Assembly (NCBI GenBank): GCA_031976225.1
Contig: DALYLQ010000019.1
Coordinates: forward strand, 1 to 40,428
From: UBA10646 sp003456175
Lineage (GTDB): Bacteria; Bacteroidota; Bacteroidia; Chitinophagales; Chitinophagaceae
Reading direction: 5' to 3'
Length of the DNA: 40,428 nt
Of this stretch, positions 8,334-17,000 are shown one piece after another (position 1 is the stretch's first letter; the number at the start of each line of letters is the position of its first letter). Both the position numbers and the translations under genes were made by a program. The notes below the pieces were generated by a model, which saw nothing but the letters and a program-made list of their open reading frames with translations, searched no databases and was not told the DNA's origin.

Positions 8334-9761
8334 TTAAAAATACAAATATTGTAATACTGCTTGCGGCCATACACCCACTATAATAATAGCTATGGCTAAA
8401 GCAATAAAGGCGTATTGTGCTAATGGCGGAACCGTTACAGCCAATACTGGCGATTCGCTAGTAGCTGTTTTAAAATACATGGCTTGTATCACACGGAAAT
8501 AGTAGTACACACTAATGGCAGCAAACAAAACAGCTACTACTACTAACCATAAATAAGAACCTGTTTTTACAACACTTGCCAACATAAAGTACTTCGCAAA
8601 AAAACCTCCTGTAAGCGGAATACCTGCCAACGATAATAAAAATATGGTAGTGGCAAAAGCAATAACTGGATTTTCTTTAGCTAATCCATTGAAGCCCTCA
8701 AAGGTGTAGTCTTTCATTTTTACTAGCACTGCAAAGATGCCAATAGTGGCTAGGCTGTATACAAGAGCATATAAAACCAAACCTTCTTTTGCCATATCGT
8801 TGTTGCCAAACAGAGCCATCATCATAAAGCCAGCTTGTGCAATAGAAGAATATGCCAACATACGCTTTACACTTTGTTGGAATACTGCGGTAACATTTCC
8901 CGCAAGGAGTGTTAATACGATTACTATAGCTAACATTAACTTCCAATCTACTCCCAAATTCGGACTACTAGCCACTCCGGTAAAGCCTACTTTAGCATCA
9001 AAAAAGCGATACAATGCCAAGAAACCGGCGGCCTTAATTACCGTAGCCATGAAAGAAGTAAACACACTTGGTGCGCCATCATAAACATCGGGTGTCCAGA
9101 AGTGGAAGGGTGCAGCAGATACTTTAAAGGCCAAACTAATAAACAATAAAATACAACCTGTTACCTCTAAAATAGATAAGTTAACAGTAGTTCCAATCAT
9201 CACATTATTCGCACGAGATACATCTAAGTTAAAAGAACCTGTAGCCGCATAAATCAGTGCAATACCCATTAACATGATACCTGTAGTAAACGAACCCATT
9301 AAAAAGTACTTCAGCGAGGCTTCATTACTCTTTAGATTACGCTTATCGGCACCAGTTAAGATGTACAGTGGAATACTCATGATTTCTACCCCTAAGAACA
9401 ACATGAGTAAGGTATTAAAGCTTGTAATAATACTAATACCACAAAGCACGAAAAATACAAGTGCAAAATACTCGGCAGTGTAGTTACCAACCTTTTCAAA
9501 GGCTGCACCGCTAAGCAATAAGTACACTAGTGTTGCAGCAATACAAACAGTATTGAAGAAGTAGCCATATCGGCTAAAATTGAGCATGCCTTTCGTATCG
9601 ATATCGAACATGCGCCAACCGTAAGTATCGGCCCAATTCACACCAAGTAAGGCAATCATGCCAACGATAGCAATGTATTTATAAGTGCTTTTGTTAGGTA
9701 TAAAAACACTTGAAAACATCATTACAACGCCAAGTATTGCAGCTAATATTATTGCATTCAT
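8334..9761 (-). CDS. nuoN: NADH-quinone oxidoreductase subunit N
   Basis: A 475-residue antiporter-like membrane subunit of complex I, with about 14 predicted helices. The conserved proton-path region FKVSAAPFHFWTPDVYDGAP (about 215-235) and the downstream KRMLAYSSIAQAGFM (about 300-315) are intact. It is the last gene of the nuoA-N operon, 24 nt after nuoM, and its stop is followed by the operon terminator. Length is normal for the family. Electrons are probably passed to menaquinone, as is usual in Bacteroidota (inference). Confidence 0.97.
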   Translation of the reverse strand: MNAIILAAILGVVMMFSSVFIPNKSTYKYIAIVGMIALLGVNWADTYGWRMFDIDTKGMLNFSRYGYFFNTVCIAATLVYLLLSGAAFEKVGNYTAEYFALVFFVLCGISIITSFNTLLMLFLGVEIMSIPLYILTGADKRNLKSNEASLKYFLMGSFTTGIMLMGIALIYAATGSFNLDVSRANNVMIGTTVNLSILEVTGCILLFISLAFKVSAAPFHFWTPDVYDGAPSVFTSFMATVIKAAGFLALYRFFDAKVGFTGVASSPNLGVDWKLMLAIVIVLTLLAGNVTAVFQQSVKRMLAYSSIAQAGFMMMALFGNNDMAKEGLVLYALVYSLATIGIFAVLVKMKDYTFEGFNGLAKENPVIAFATTIFLLSLAGIPLTGGFFAKYFMLASVVKTGSYLWLVVVAVLFAAISVYYYFRVIQAMYFKTATSESPVLAVTVPPLAQYAFIALAIAIIIVGVWPQAVLQYLYF

Positions 9762-9785
9762 TGCTGTATAGTTCTCTAAAGTTCG

Positions 9786-11222
9786 TTATTGAATTTGAGC
9801 CAAAATATTTGTTACGGTAGCCTTTGTTAAGTCTAACATAGGTTGAGGCCACACCCCTAACACAATGATGAGCACTGATAACAACGCTAGCATAATACTA
9901 TTACCACCTTTTATGTCTGAAGCATTTTCTGTAATTGCCGATGTATTGCCATACAATACTTTTTGCACCATGTTGAGTGTGTAAACCGCCGCTAGTATAA
10001 TACTGATACCAGCAATTACAGCCATCCAAATATTATAGCGGAATAAGCCATTGAACATTAAAAATTCGCCTACAAAGGCATTAGTAAGTGGTAAGGCTAC
10101 GTTTGCAAATGCCATTACTACCAGTAGTATTGCCATTTTTGGAGCTTTCTGAGCCAAGCCTCCTAAATCGCTGAACTTACGTGTACCTAATTGTTGTTCT
10201 ATAGTATCTGCAATAATCCATAAACCAATTACATTAACACCATGGTTGAACATTTGAACCATCACACCTTCTAAGCCAACACTTTGTTTTGTGAAAATGG
10301 CCGCACTCATTAAACCAATGTGTGCAATAGAACTGTAAGCAATCAATCGCTTGATATCGTTCTGTTGCATAGCTATTAATGATGCATATACAATGCCTGC
10401 AACCGATAATAGAATAGCAACGCCTTGAAACTGTGTTACGGCTGCTGGAAACATAGGTAACAACCAACGTACCACTGCGAACAATCCCATCTTTACCATT
10501 ACACCACTTAATACCATCGTTACAGCCGTAGGACTTTGTTCGTACGCATCGGGCTGCCAGGTGTGGAATGGGAAAATGGGCATTTTTATAGCAAATGCTA
10601 CAAAGAACATCCAGAACAAAAAGGCTTGTTCATTTACCGTAAGGTTAACCTTGTATAACGATTCTAATGCAAAGCTGTGTTCGGGATTATGATAGTACAC
10701 ATACAGCAAACCAACTAGCATTATAAGTGAGCCTACGAATGTGTAAATGAAAAATTTGAATGTAGCTGCAATACGCTTTTCGCCTCCCCATTGGCTACAA
10801 AGAAAATAAGCAGGTATTAAAGCCAACTCCCAGAAAAAGTAAAATAGTAACGCATCAGTAGCTAAGAAAACACCCATCAAGCCTGCTTGCCCTAATAACA
10901 TCAAGCCATAAAAGTTACCTGGCTTGCTATAAGCGTTATTATATGTTGCTGCGAAAATGATGGGGAAAGCTACGCCAGTTAACAGCACAAGCATTTTGCC
11001 CATACCGTCGAGACTTAAAGTGAAGCGGCTGCCTAATTGTGGCAACCAGGCACTGTCGAAACTTGTTGCGCCAGCAGTATGTGTGTACAGCGCCATCATA
11101 GCAGCTGCGAGTGTTGCTATCGATGATAGCAGGGCCCAACCCTTTGCAGCTTTTTTGTTGTTGAACGCAAAGCTTACGATGCCGGAGATAACAGGAATAA
11201 GTACTAACGATAATGCAATCAT
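9786..11222 (-). CDS. nuoM: NADH-quinone oxidoreductase subunit M
   Basis: A 478-residue proton-pumping membrane subunit. The conserved glutamate region FFWELALIPAYFLC (about 129-142), the lysine region AIKMPIFPFHTWQPDAYEQSP (about 212-232) and NDIKRLIAYSSIAHIG (about 284-300) are present. It lies between nuoL and nuoN with 24-nt gaps on both sides. A perfect copy of the 14-mer repeat is embedded at 10632-10645, where it encodes LTVN in a loop before a membrane helix (KVNLTVNEQAFLFW). The frame is unbroken. Confidence 0.97.
   Translation of the reverse strand: MIALSLVLIPVISGIVSFAFNNKKAAKGWALLSSIATLAAAMMALYTHTAGATSFDSAWLPQLGSRFTLSLDGMGKMLVLLTGVAFPIIFAATYNNAYSKPGNFYGLMLLGQAGLMGVFLATDALLFYFFWELALIPAYFLCSQWGGEKRIAATFKFFIYTFVGSLIMLVGLLYVYYHNPEHSFALESLYKVNLTVNEQAFLFWMFFVAFAIKMPIFPFHTWQPDAYEQSPTAVTMVLSGVMVKMGLFAVVRWLLPMFPAAVTQFQGVAILLSVAGIVYASLIAMQQNDIKRLIAYSSIAHIGLMSAAIFTKQSVGLEGVMVQMFNHGVNVIGLWIIADTIEQQLGTRKFSDLGGLAQKAPKMAILLVVMAFANVALPLTNAFVGEFLMFNGLFRYNIWMAVIAGISIILAAVYTLNMVQKVLYGNTSAITENASDIKGGNSIMLALLSVLIIVLGVWPQPMLDLTKATVTNILAQIQ
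10632..10645 (+). repeat. 14-mer repeat, exact, inside nuoM
   Basis: Exact copy within coding sequence; read on the minus strand it gives CTT ACG GTA AAT (LTVN) in a poorly constrained loop between two helices. Confidence 0.9.
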
Positions 11223-11246
11223 ATTGTATATGGCTTTCGCCTGCGT

Positions 11247-13142
11247 TTATTTCTGTAATAGTTTGGTTAAAAGTGGTTGGTTCCACCAAATGATGAAGAA
11301 TACTAAAATACCCATCACCATAAATAAAATATAGCTACCTACTTGTCCGCTCTGCAACAAGCGTAACTGTCTGCTGCTGTATTGTACAAAGCGGCCGGTA
11401 CCATTCACCACACCATCAATACCTTTTTCTAGCCCACTGTTGAACAGTTTAGCGATTGCTTCTATTGGACGAACAATGATAGCGTCATACAATTCATCAA
11501 CATACCATTTATTTGCTAATACCTTGCCTAACCCCTCGGCCTCGTTTAACTCAGGGTTGGTAGTATAACGCCTTACGGCAAATACAATCGCAATCGTGGC
11601 AAGTAATACCGATGCACCCATCAAAACAAATTCTGTGGTATGTTCAATATGATGCGGTTGTTCGCTTACCAACACCTTACCCAACCACTGGTGTAATTGA
11701 TGATTACCACCTAAAATTGCAGGCACACCTACCAAACCACCTACTACACTTAACACTGCTAACACCATTAAAGGTAGGGTCATACTAATAGGGCTCTCAT
11801 GCAAGTGATGTTCTTGTTCATGCGTACCTCTGAACTTACCCAAGAAAGTAGTAGCGTACAGGCGGAACATGTAGAAGGCAGTCATACCAGCAGTAGCCAC
11901 ACCTAAGTACCAATAAATAGGATTGTGAGCATACGCTGCTGCTAAAATTTCATCTTTAGAGAAGAAACCACTAAACGGAGGGATACCAGCAATAGCAATA
12001 CAAGCTAACAAGAAAGTGATGTGTGTTACAGGCAAATATTTGCGTAAGCCGCCCATGTTTCTAATATCTTGTTCGTGGTGCATCGCATGTATTACCGAAC
12101 CAGCGCCCAAGAACAACAACGCTTTGAAAAAAGCGTGTGTCATTACATGAAATACGGCACCAGTGTAAGCACCTACACCTAGGCCAAGAAACATATATCC
12201 TAATTGGCTTACTGTAGAATAGGCCAATACCTTTTTAATATCATTTTGTTTTATAGCAATGGTAGCACTGAAAAAAGCAGTTGCTAACCCAACAATGGCT
12301 ATTAAGTGCTGCGCTACCTCGCTAGCACTATATAATACATTGCTACGGGCAATCATATAAATACCAGCGGTAACCATGGTGGCAGCGTGAATAAGTGCAG
12401 ATACAGGTGTTGGACCGGCCATTGCATCGGGCAACCAAGTATATAAAGGAATTTGAGCACTTTTACCCATAGCGCCTACAAAAAGTAACACAGCTATAAT
12501 AGTTACATCAGTAGAAGACAACTGATTAATGTTAGCAAACACATCGGCGTAGTTAGCAGTACCTAACTTTAATAAAATCCAAAATACTGCGAGCAAAAAG
12601 CCAAGGTCGCCAATTCGGTTCATCACAAATGCCTTTTTAGCGGCATAGCTGTAGTTGAGGTTTTTAAACCAATAGCCAATAAGCAAGTAAGAACATAAAC
12701 CAACCCCTTCCCATCCGATAAACATGATAATGAAGTTGGCTCCCATTACCAATAACAACATGCTAAACACAAACAAATTCAAATAAGCAAAGTAGCGACC
12801 AAAATGATCGTTACTTTCTTCGTGCATGTAAGCGGTTGAATACACGTGTATTAAAAAGCCAATACCTGTGATAATCAATAAAAAGAGCGTAGATAATTGA
12901 TCTACCTGAAAAGCAAAATCAATGGTAAAAGCATCTGTTTTGATAAAAGTGTACAATGCTTCAACAGGCAATGCACCATTGGCCTTCACTTGCAAAAACA
13001 AAAGAACACTTACAATAAAACTTGCTAAAATGCTACCGCTACCAATAATACCAATAAGTGTTTTAGACAACTGCTTTCTTAAAAGCCCGTTGAGCAAAAA
13101 CCCTAATAATGGAAACAGTGGAACTAAATATGCTTGGTTCAT
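11247..13142 (-). CDS. nuoL: NADH-quinone oxidoreductase subunit L
   Basis: A 631-residue distal antiporter-like subunit with the long C-terminal lateral helix. Conserved regions are FIGWEGVGLCSYLLIGYW (about 140-158), MGKSAQIPLYTWLPDAMAGP (about 225-245) and NDIKKVLAYSTVSQLGYM (about 300-318). I prefer the ATG at 13142 (MNQAYLVPLFPLLGF) over a GTG four codons upstream, because it gives the usual hydrophobic N-terminus. A GC-variant repeat copy at 11570-11583 encodes FAVRR near a membrane-segment end. Spacing is 48 nt from nuoK and 24 nt to nuoM. Confidence 0.97.
   Translation of the reverse strand: MNQAYLVPLFPLLGFLLNGLLRKQLSKTLIGIIGSGSILASFIVSVLLFLQVKANGALPVEALYTFIKTDAFTIDFAFQVDQLSTLFLLIITGIGFLIHVYSTAYMHEESNDHFGRYFAYLNLFVFSMLLLVMGANFIIMFIGWEGVGLCSYLLIGYWFKNLNYSYAAKKAFVMNRIGDLGFLLAVFWILLKLGTANYADVFANINQLSSTDVTIIAVLLFVGAMGKSAQIPLYTWLPDAMAGPTPVSALIHAATMVTAGIYMIARSNVLYSASEVAQHLIAIVGLATAFFSATIAIKQNDIKKVLAYSTVSQLGYMFLGLGVGAYTGAVFHVMTHAFFKALLFLGAGSVIHAMHHEQDIRNMGGLRKYLPVTHITFLLACIAIAGIPPFSGFFSKDEILAAAYAHNPIYWYLGVATAGMTAFYMFRLYATTFLGKFRGTHEQEHHLHESPISMTLPLMVLAVLSVVGGLVGVPAILGGNHQLHQWLGKVLVSEQPHHIEHTTEFVLMGASVLLATIAIVFAVRRYTTNPELNEAEGLGKVLANKWYVDELYDAIIVRPIEAIAKLFNSGLEKGIDGVVNGTGRFVQYSSRQLRLLQSGQVGSYILFMVMGILVFFIIWWNQPLLTKLLQK
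11570..11583 (-). repeat. 14-mer repeat GC variant (ATTTGCCGTAAGGC), inside nuoL
   Basis: Stem pair changed on both sides relative to the main form (A to G at position 5, T to C at position 14). On the coding strand it reads TTT GCC GTA AGG (FAVR). Confidence 0.7.
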
Positions 13143-13190
13143 AACTTGATTCACTAAATACCATAAGCAATGATGCTTACGATATATATT

Positions 13191-13526
13191 TTAGTTTTTG
13201 AGCCTGTTTAAAAAGTTAACATCTACGCTATGCACATTACGATACATCATTACAATAATGGCTAACCCTACACTTACCTCTGCCGCCGCTACTACCATAA
13301 TAAAAAATACAAATAGCTGGCCTTCGGCGCCTTTAGTTGTAAGTGCATCGGTTGCTACTGCCGAAGCATGATGCATTTTTGATAAAGCTACCAATAGCAA
13401 ATTCACAGAGTTAAGCATCAACTCAACGCACATGAAAATGATAATGGCATTTCTGCGGGTAAGCACGCCAACAATGCCTATACAAAAAAGCATCATCGAC
13501 AATCCTAAATAGTACTGAATGGGCAT
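13191..13526 (-). CDS. nuoK: NADH-quinone oxidoreductase subunit K
   Basis: A 111-residue three-helix membrane subunit of complex I. The first helix starts right at the N-terminus (YYLGLSMMLFCIGIVGVLTR). The second carries the conserved glutamate in MCVELMLNSVNLLLVA, and the third holds AAAEVSVGLAIIVMMYR with the second conserved glutamate. Length is standard (100-110 residues). It sits between nuoJ and nuoL; the 57-nt gap to nuoJ contains the full-palindrome copy of the repeat. Confidence 0.97.
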   Translation of the reverse strand: MPIQYYLGLSMMLFCIGIVGVLTRRNAIIIFMCVELMLNSVNLLLVALSKMHHASAVATDALTTKGAEGQLFVFFIMVVAAAEVSVGLAIIVMMYRNVHSVDVNFLNRLKN

Positions 13527-13556
13527 ATTCGCAGTTACTTGTTATGTGTTTATAAT

Positions 13557-13576
13557 CATTTACCGTAAGGTAAATG
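13557..13576. repeat. 14-mer repeat with full palindromic arms
   Basis: CATTTACC, GTAA loop, GGTAAATG: the only copy where the flanking ATTT is also paired, giving an 8-bp perfect stem. The core 14-mer is at 13558-13571. It lies in the nuoJ-nuoK gap, 8 nt after the nuoJ stop. Confidence 0.9.
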
Positions 13577-13583
13577 GCATTTT

Positions 13584-14087
13584 TTAATCTTTCTTACCTA
13601 TTACTACAGCACCTACCATGGCGCTTAAAAACAAAACGCTACTGATTTCAAAAGGTATCACGTACTCGTTAAATAGTATTTTACCCAAATTATCAATTAA
13701 GCCTATGTTACCTTCTTTCACCATGGCTGCCTTGCCTTGCATATCGCCGGCGCTGCGTACAATACTTACCAATAACCAAAGCAACGAGCCTCCGGTAATG
13801 GCACCTGTAAGCTTGAGCCATTTATTTTTTTGCGGTTCTGTTTCTTTATTCAAGTTCATTAACATGATCACGAATAAGAACAACACCATAATGGCACCTG
13901 CATATACAATCAGGTTCACCACAAATAAAAATTGTGCATTTAATAAAAGATAGTGGCCAGAAATAGCGAAGAAGGTTAAGATTAACCATAGTACACTATT
14001 CACTGGATTGCGTGAAATTAATACCATGAGTGCACTAACGAGTGCAACCACGCTTAATAGCCAAAATACAATTTGTGTAGGCGACAT
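13584..14087 (-). CDS. nuoJ: NADH-quinone oxidoreductase subunit J
   Basis: A 167-residue membrane subunit with five predicted helices. The family signature FVVNLIVYAGAIMVLFLFVIMLMNL (about 54-78), including the pi-bulge Tyr/Gly region important for coupling, is intact, and PVNSVLWLILTFFAISGHYL precedes it. Length is typical for Bacteroidota NuoJ. It is 47 nt downstream of nuoI; the gap to nuoK holds a repeat copy. Confidence 0.96.
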   Translation of the reverse strand: MSPTQIVFWLLSVVALVSALMVLISRNPVNSVLWLILTFFAISGHYLLLNAQFLFVVNLIVYAGAIMVLFLFVIMLMNLNKETEPQKNKWLKLTGAITGGSLLWLLVSIVRSAGDMQGKAAMVKEGNIGLIDNLGKILFNEYVIPFEISSVLFLSAMVGAVVIGKKD

Positions 14088-14134
14088 TGTTGTAGTGTGT
14101 GCAAATGTGCTAAATCGAGTTAGCGGTTTACAGT

Positions 14135-14671
14135 TTAGTTTGCTAATCCTTTTGCCTTCGCGTATCCTTCCGGATCTTTATTCTTATCAGGAATTAATAA
14201 ATCGGGCTTACCATAAATAAAGGTCTTACGGGCGAAGCTGGCTGGCGCAAAAGTTTCGCTCAAATAAATAGCATCTTTGGGGCAAGCCTCTTCGCACAAA
14301 CCGCAGAAAATGCAACGCAACATATTAATCTCATACTTGGCTGCATATTTTTCTTCTCGGTATAAATGTTCTTCACCGGGCAAGCGTTCTGCCGCTTCCA
14401 TGGTTATTGCTTCGGCTGGGCATGCCACAGCACACAACCCACAGGCAGTACAGCGTTCACGACCTTCCTCATCGCGGTTAAGTACATGTAACCCTCTGAA
14501 AACCGGACTAAAAGGGCGTTGCTGTTCAGGGTAATGTATGGTTGGGTTCTTCTTAAAAATGTGGCTAAAAGTAATACCCATGCCCTTAAAAATCGATGGC
14601 AAGTACAAGCTCTCCATGAAAGTCATGGGCTTTCGGTTCACTTGTTTTGCTCTTTGCGTTAATGCTTGCAT
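14135..14671 (-). CDS. nuoI: NADH-quinone oxidoreductase subunit I
   Basis: A 178-residue peripheral subunit carrying clusters N6a and N6b. Two 8Fe-ferredoxin motifs are seen: CTACGLCAVACPAEAI at about 77-92 and CIFCGLCEEACPKDAI at about 121-136. The N-terminal amphipathic helix region (SLYLPSIFKGMGITFSHIFKK) contacts the membrane arm. The position between nuoH and nuoJ is standard. The 116-nt gap upstream to nuoH contains two repeat copies. Confidence 0.97.
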   Translation of the reverse strand: MQALTQRAKQVNRKPMTFMESLYLPSIFKGMGITFSHIFKKNPTIHYPEQQRPFSPVFRGLHVLNRDEEGRERCTACGLCAVACPAEAITMEAAERLPGEEHLYREEKYAAKYEINMLRCIFCGLCEEACPKDAIYLSETFAPASFARKTFIYGKPDLLIPDKNKDPEGYAKAKGLAN

Positions 14672-14691
14672 AGCTTATTACCAGAATTAAT

Positions 14692-14705
14692 GCCTTGCGG
14701 CAAAT
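14692..14705 (-). repeat. 14-mer repeat GC variant (ATTTGCCGCAAGGC)
   Basis: Lies in the nuoH-nuoI gap. Both stem positions changed (G and C) and loop GCAA. Same orientation as the second copy in this gap. Confidence 0.75.
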
Positions 14706-14772
14706 GTATTTTTAATCTATGTTGAAACCAAGTTTAAGTTCGCTGCCGTTAATACTCAACAAAAGTATTTTT

Positions 14773-14786
14773 ACCTTACGGTAAAT
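14773..14786 (-). repeat. 14-mer repeat, exact
   Basis: Exact copy that ends 1 nt before the nuoH stop codon, 81 nt from the other copy in the nuoH-nuoI gap. Confidence 0.9.
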
Positions 14787-14787
14787 A

Positions 14788-15843
14788 TTATTTGCCTTGC
14801 AACCAAAGGATAACAGCACCTGTGATAATCATATTAGCCAAAGCCAATGGCACAAGCTTTTTCCATCCTAATTGCATCAGTTGATCGTAGCGAAAACGTG
14901 GGATTGTCCAACGTACCCACATGAAAAAGAATATAAATGCAACCACTTTGGTCATTAAAGCCACAATACCTACTAAGGCTGCAACATTAGTGCTCAGCGT
15001 ACTTTCATCTAAAAATGGCACATCGTAACCACCAAAGTACATGGTACTCATAATTACACTGCTCATAAACATATTCACGTACTCAGCAAATAAGAAAAAG
15101 CCGAGTTTCATAGAGCTATATTCTTGGTGATAACCAAAGTTCAATTCGTTTTCAGCCTCCGGAAGATCAAAAGGAGCACGGTTACATTCTGCAAAAGCAC
15201 AAATCAAGAAAATTAGAAAACCTAATGGCTGATAAGCAACATTCCAAAGATTACCTTCTGCCATTTGATGTTCTACCATTTCGCGTAAGCTTAATGAGCC
15301 GGTTACCATTACCAATGCTATTAAGCTAATACCCATAGCGAGTTCGTAACTAATAGCTTGACTAGCGCCACGCAAGGCGGCCATTAAAGAGAACTTGTTA
15401 TTACTCGCCCAACCACCTATCATTATTCCGTACACACCTAAGCTTAAAATGGCAAAAATGTACAGCATGCCAATATTTACATCGGCAATTTGTAAGCTTA
15501 CTACTCTATCCCCAATTTCTACGGCTTTACCCCAAGGTACTACAGCGCTAGTCATTAAAGCTGCGGTCATAGCCAAGCCAGGGCCAAGTATGAATAGTGT
15601 TTTATTAGAGGTATTTGGAATAATCTCTTCCTTAAACACCAACTTTAAACCATCGGCGAAAGGTTGCAATAAACCAAAAGGGCCAGCCCTGTTAGGTCCG
15701 GGTCGGTCTTGTAATAAACCTGCCACTTTACGTTCTGCGAAGGTGGTATATAATGCTACACCTAAACTGCCGAATATTACTACAGCAATTAAGATGAGTT
15801 TTTCAAGTACTAAGAACCAATCAAATGCTAATAAACTAGTCAT
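14788..15843 (-). CDS. nuoH: NADH-quinone oxidoreductase subunit H
   Basis: A 351-residue membrane subunit that forms part of the quinone chamber. It shows the conserved AERKVAGLLQDRPGPNRAGP (about 32-51) and FGLLQPFADGLKLVFKEEIIP. FAECNRAPFDLPEAENEL (about 217-235) carries the conserved glutamates of the E-channel, and RFRYDQLMQLGWK lies near the C-terminus. Length is normal. The start ATG at 15843 lies 21 nt after the nuoG stop, so translation is likely coupled with nuoG. Confidence 0.97.
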   Translation of the reverse strand: MTSLLAFDWFLVLEKLILIAVVIFGSLGVALYTTFAERKVAGLLQDRPGPNRAGPFGLLQPFADGLKLVFKEEIIPNTSNKTLFILGPGLAMTAALMTSAVVPWGKAVEIGDRVVSLQIADVNIGMLYIFAILSLGVYGIMIGGWASNNKFSLMAALRGASQAISYELAMGISLIALVMVTGSLSLREMVEHQMAEGNLWNVAYQPLGFLIFLICAFAECNRAPFDLPEAENELNFGYHQEYSSMKLGFFLFAEYVNMFMSSVIMSTMYFGGYDVPFLDESTLSTNVAALVGIVALMTKVVAFIFFFMWVRWTIPRFRYDQLMQLGWKKLVPLALANMIITGAVILWLQGK

Positions 15844-15864
15844 GTTGTGGGCGGTATATGATAA

Positions 15865-16965
15865 TTATTGGTTGCCAAAATCAGTTGAATGTGCTGGTCT
15901 GTCTAGCGCACTAAGCGTAACCGTTGGTTTATTTACTTCGCTTACATCGTGTATATCTAAGAACAAACGAGGCTGCGAGCCATTCATTACATCAACCACT
16001 GTTTCCTTAGGTTTTACTAGTTTTTCGTAATGACCTTGAGAAATAACAGAATGACGGCTCACTTTACTCGGACCATCAATTACCCAATCAGAAGCCTTCT
16101 TTTTCTCAAAGCGACAGTCGTTACAAATCCAACCAGTTTTGCCATTGCTGGCATCTTTAATTTCGCCCCATTCGTCTTTGCGAGCTGTAACTCTAAACAC
16201 TTCATCGCCACGCATCCATAGCTGTACTTCACCGCAACACTTATCGCAATTACGGTGTGCATCTACCGGCTTAGTGAACCATACACGGTTTTTAAAGCGG
16301 AACGTTTTGTCTGTTAAGGCACCAACAGGGCATACATCAATAACGTTACCAATAAAATCGTTTTCTAAACTCTTTTCAATATGTGTAGCAATTTCAGCAT
16401 GGTCGCCACGGTCTAAAACACCATGTTCACGCTTTTGCGTAAGCTGATCTGCGGTGAACACACAACGATAGCAAAGGATACAACGCGTCATATGCAGTTG
16501 TATGTACTTTCCTAAATCGTGCTTTTTAAACGTTCTGCGCTGAAATTCATAACGTGTTCCAACCTTACCATGCTCGTAGCTTAAATCTTGTAAGTGACAC
16601 TCCCCAGCTTGGTCGCAAATGGGGCAATCTAACGGGTGGTTCAGTAATAAAAATTCAACTACACCAGCCCTAGCATCGAGCACTCTATCGCTAGTAATAT
16701 TTTTAACTTCCATACCATCCATTACCGTAGTACGGCAACTAGCTACCAACTTTGGCATAGGGCGAGGATCTTTTTCAGAGCCTTTTGCCACCTCTACCAA
16801 ACAAGTTCTACACTTACCACCACTACCTTGTAGCTTGCTGTAATAGCACATGGCAGGCGGTGCAACCTCGCCACCAATTTTACGAGCCGCATTCAAAATA
16901 GTAGTACCAGCAGGTACTTCTACTGTAATGTTATCGATGGTTACCTTAAATAGTTGTTCTGACAT
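15865..16965 (-). CDS. nuoG: Short NADH-quinone oxidoreductase subunit G-like Fe-S protein
   Basis: A 366-residue Fe-S subunit, far shorter than the 700-900 residues of enterobacterial NuoG. The N-terminal ferredoxin-like domain has C40, C52, C55 and C77 for the 2Fe-2S cluster. H110, C114, C117 and C123 match the N5 motif (HPLDCPICDQAGEC). C162, C165, C168 and C212 form a third cluster site. A short remnant of the molybdopterin-type 4Fe-4S domain carries C240, C243, C244, C281 and C284, with spacing unlike the classic N7 motif. After about 310 the sequence is a short unassigned tail. Electron relay from NuoE/F to NuoI should be intact. Truncated NuoG forms are, as far as I know, common in Bacteroidota. 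Confidence 0.93.
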   Translation of the reverse strand: MSEQLFKVTIDNITVEVPAGTTILNAARKIGGEVAPPAMCYYSKLQGSGGKCRTCLVEVAKGSEKDPRPMPKLVASCRTTVMDGMEVKNITSDRVLDARAGVVEFLLLNHPLDCPICDQAGECHLQDLSYEHGKVGTRYEFQRRTFKKHDLGKYIQLHMTRCILCYRCVFTADQLTQKREHGVLDRGDHAEIATHIEKSLENDFIGNVIDVCPVGALTDKTFRFKNRVWFTKPVDAHRNCDKCCGEVQLWMRGDEVFRVTARKDEWGEIKDASNGKTGWICNDCRFEKKKASDWVIDGPSKVSRHSVISQGHYEKLVKPKETVVDVMNGSQPRLFLDIHDVSEVNKPTVTLSALDRPAHSTDFGNQ

Positions 16966-17000
16966 ACTGAGTCAAAAGTTATAAGTTAGAAGCAAAAGTA

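Noticed and set aside
13143..13154. Longer nuoL starting at GTG 13154
   Set aside because: Adds only four residues (VNQV) ahead of an ATG that gives the normal family N-terminus.
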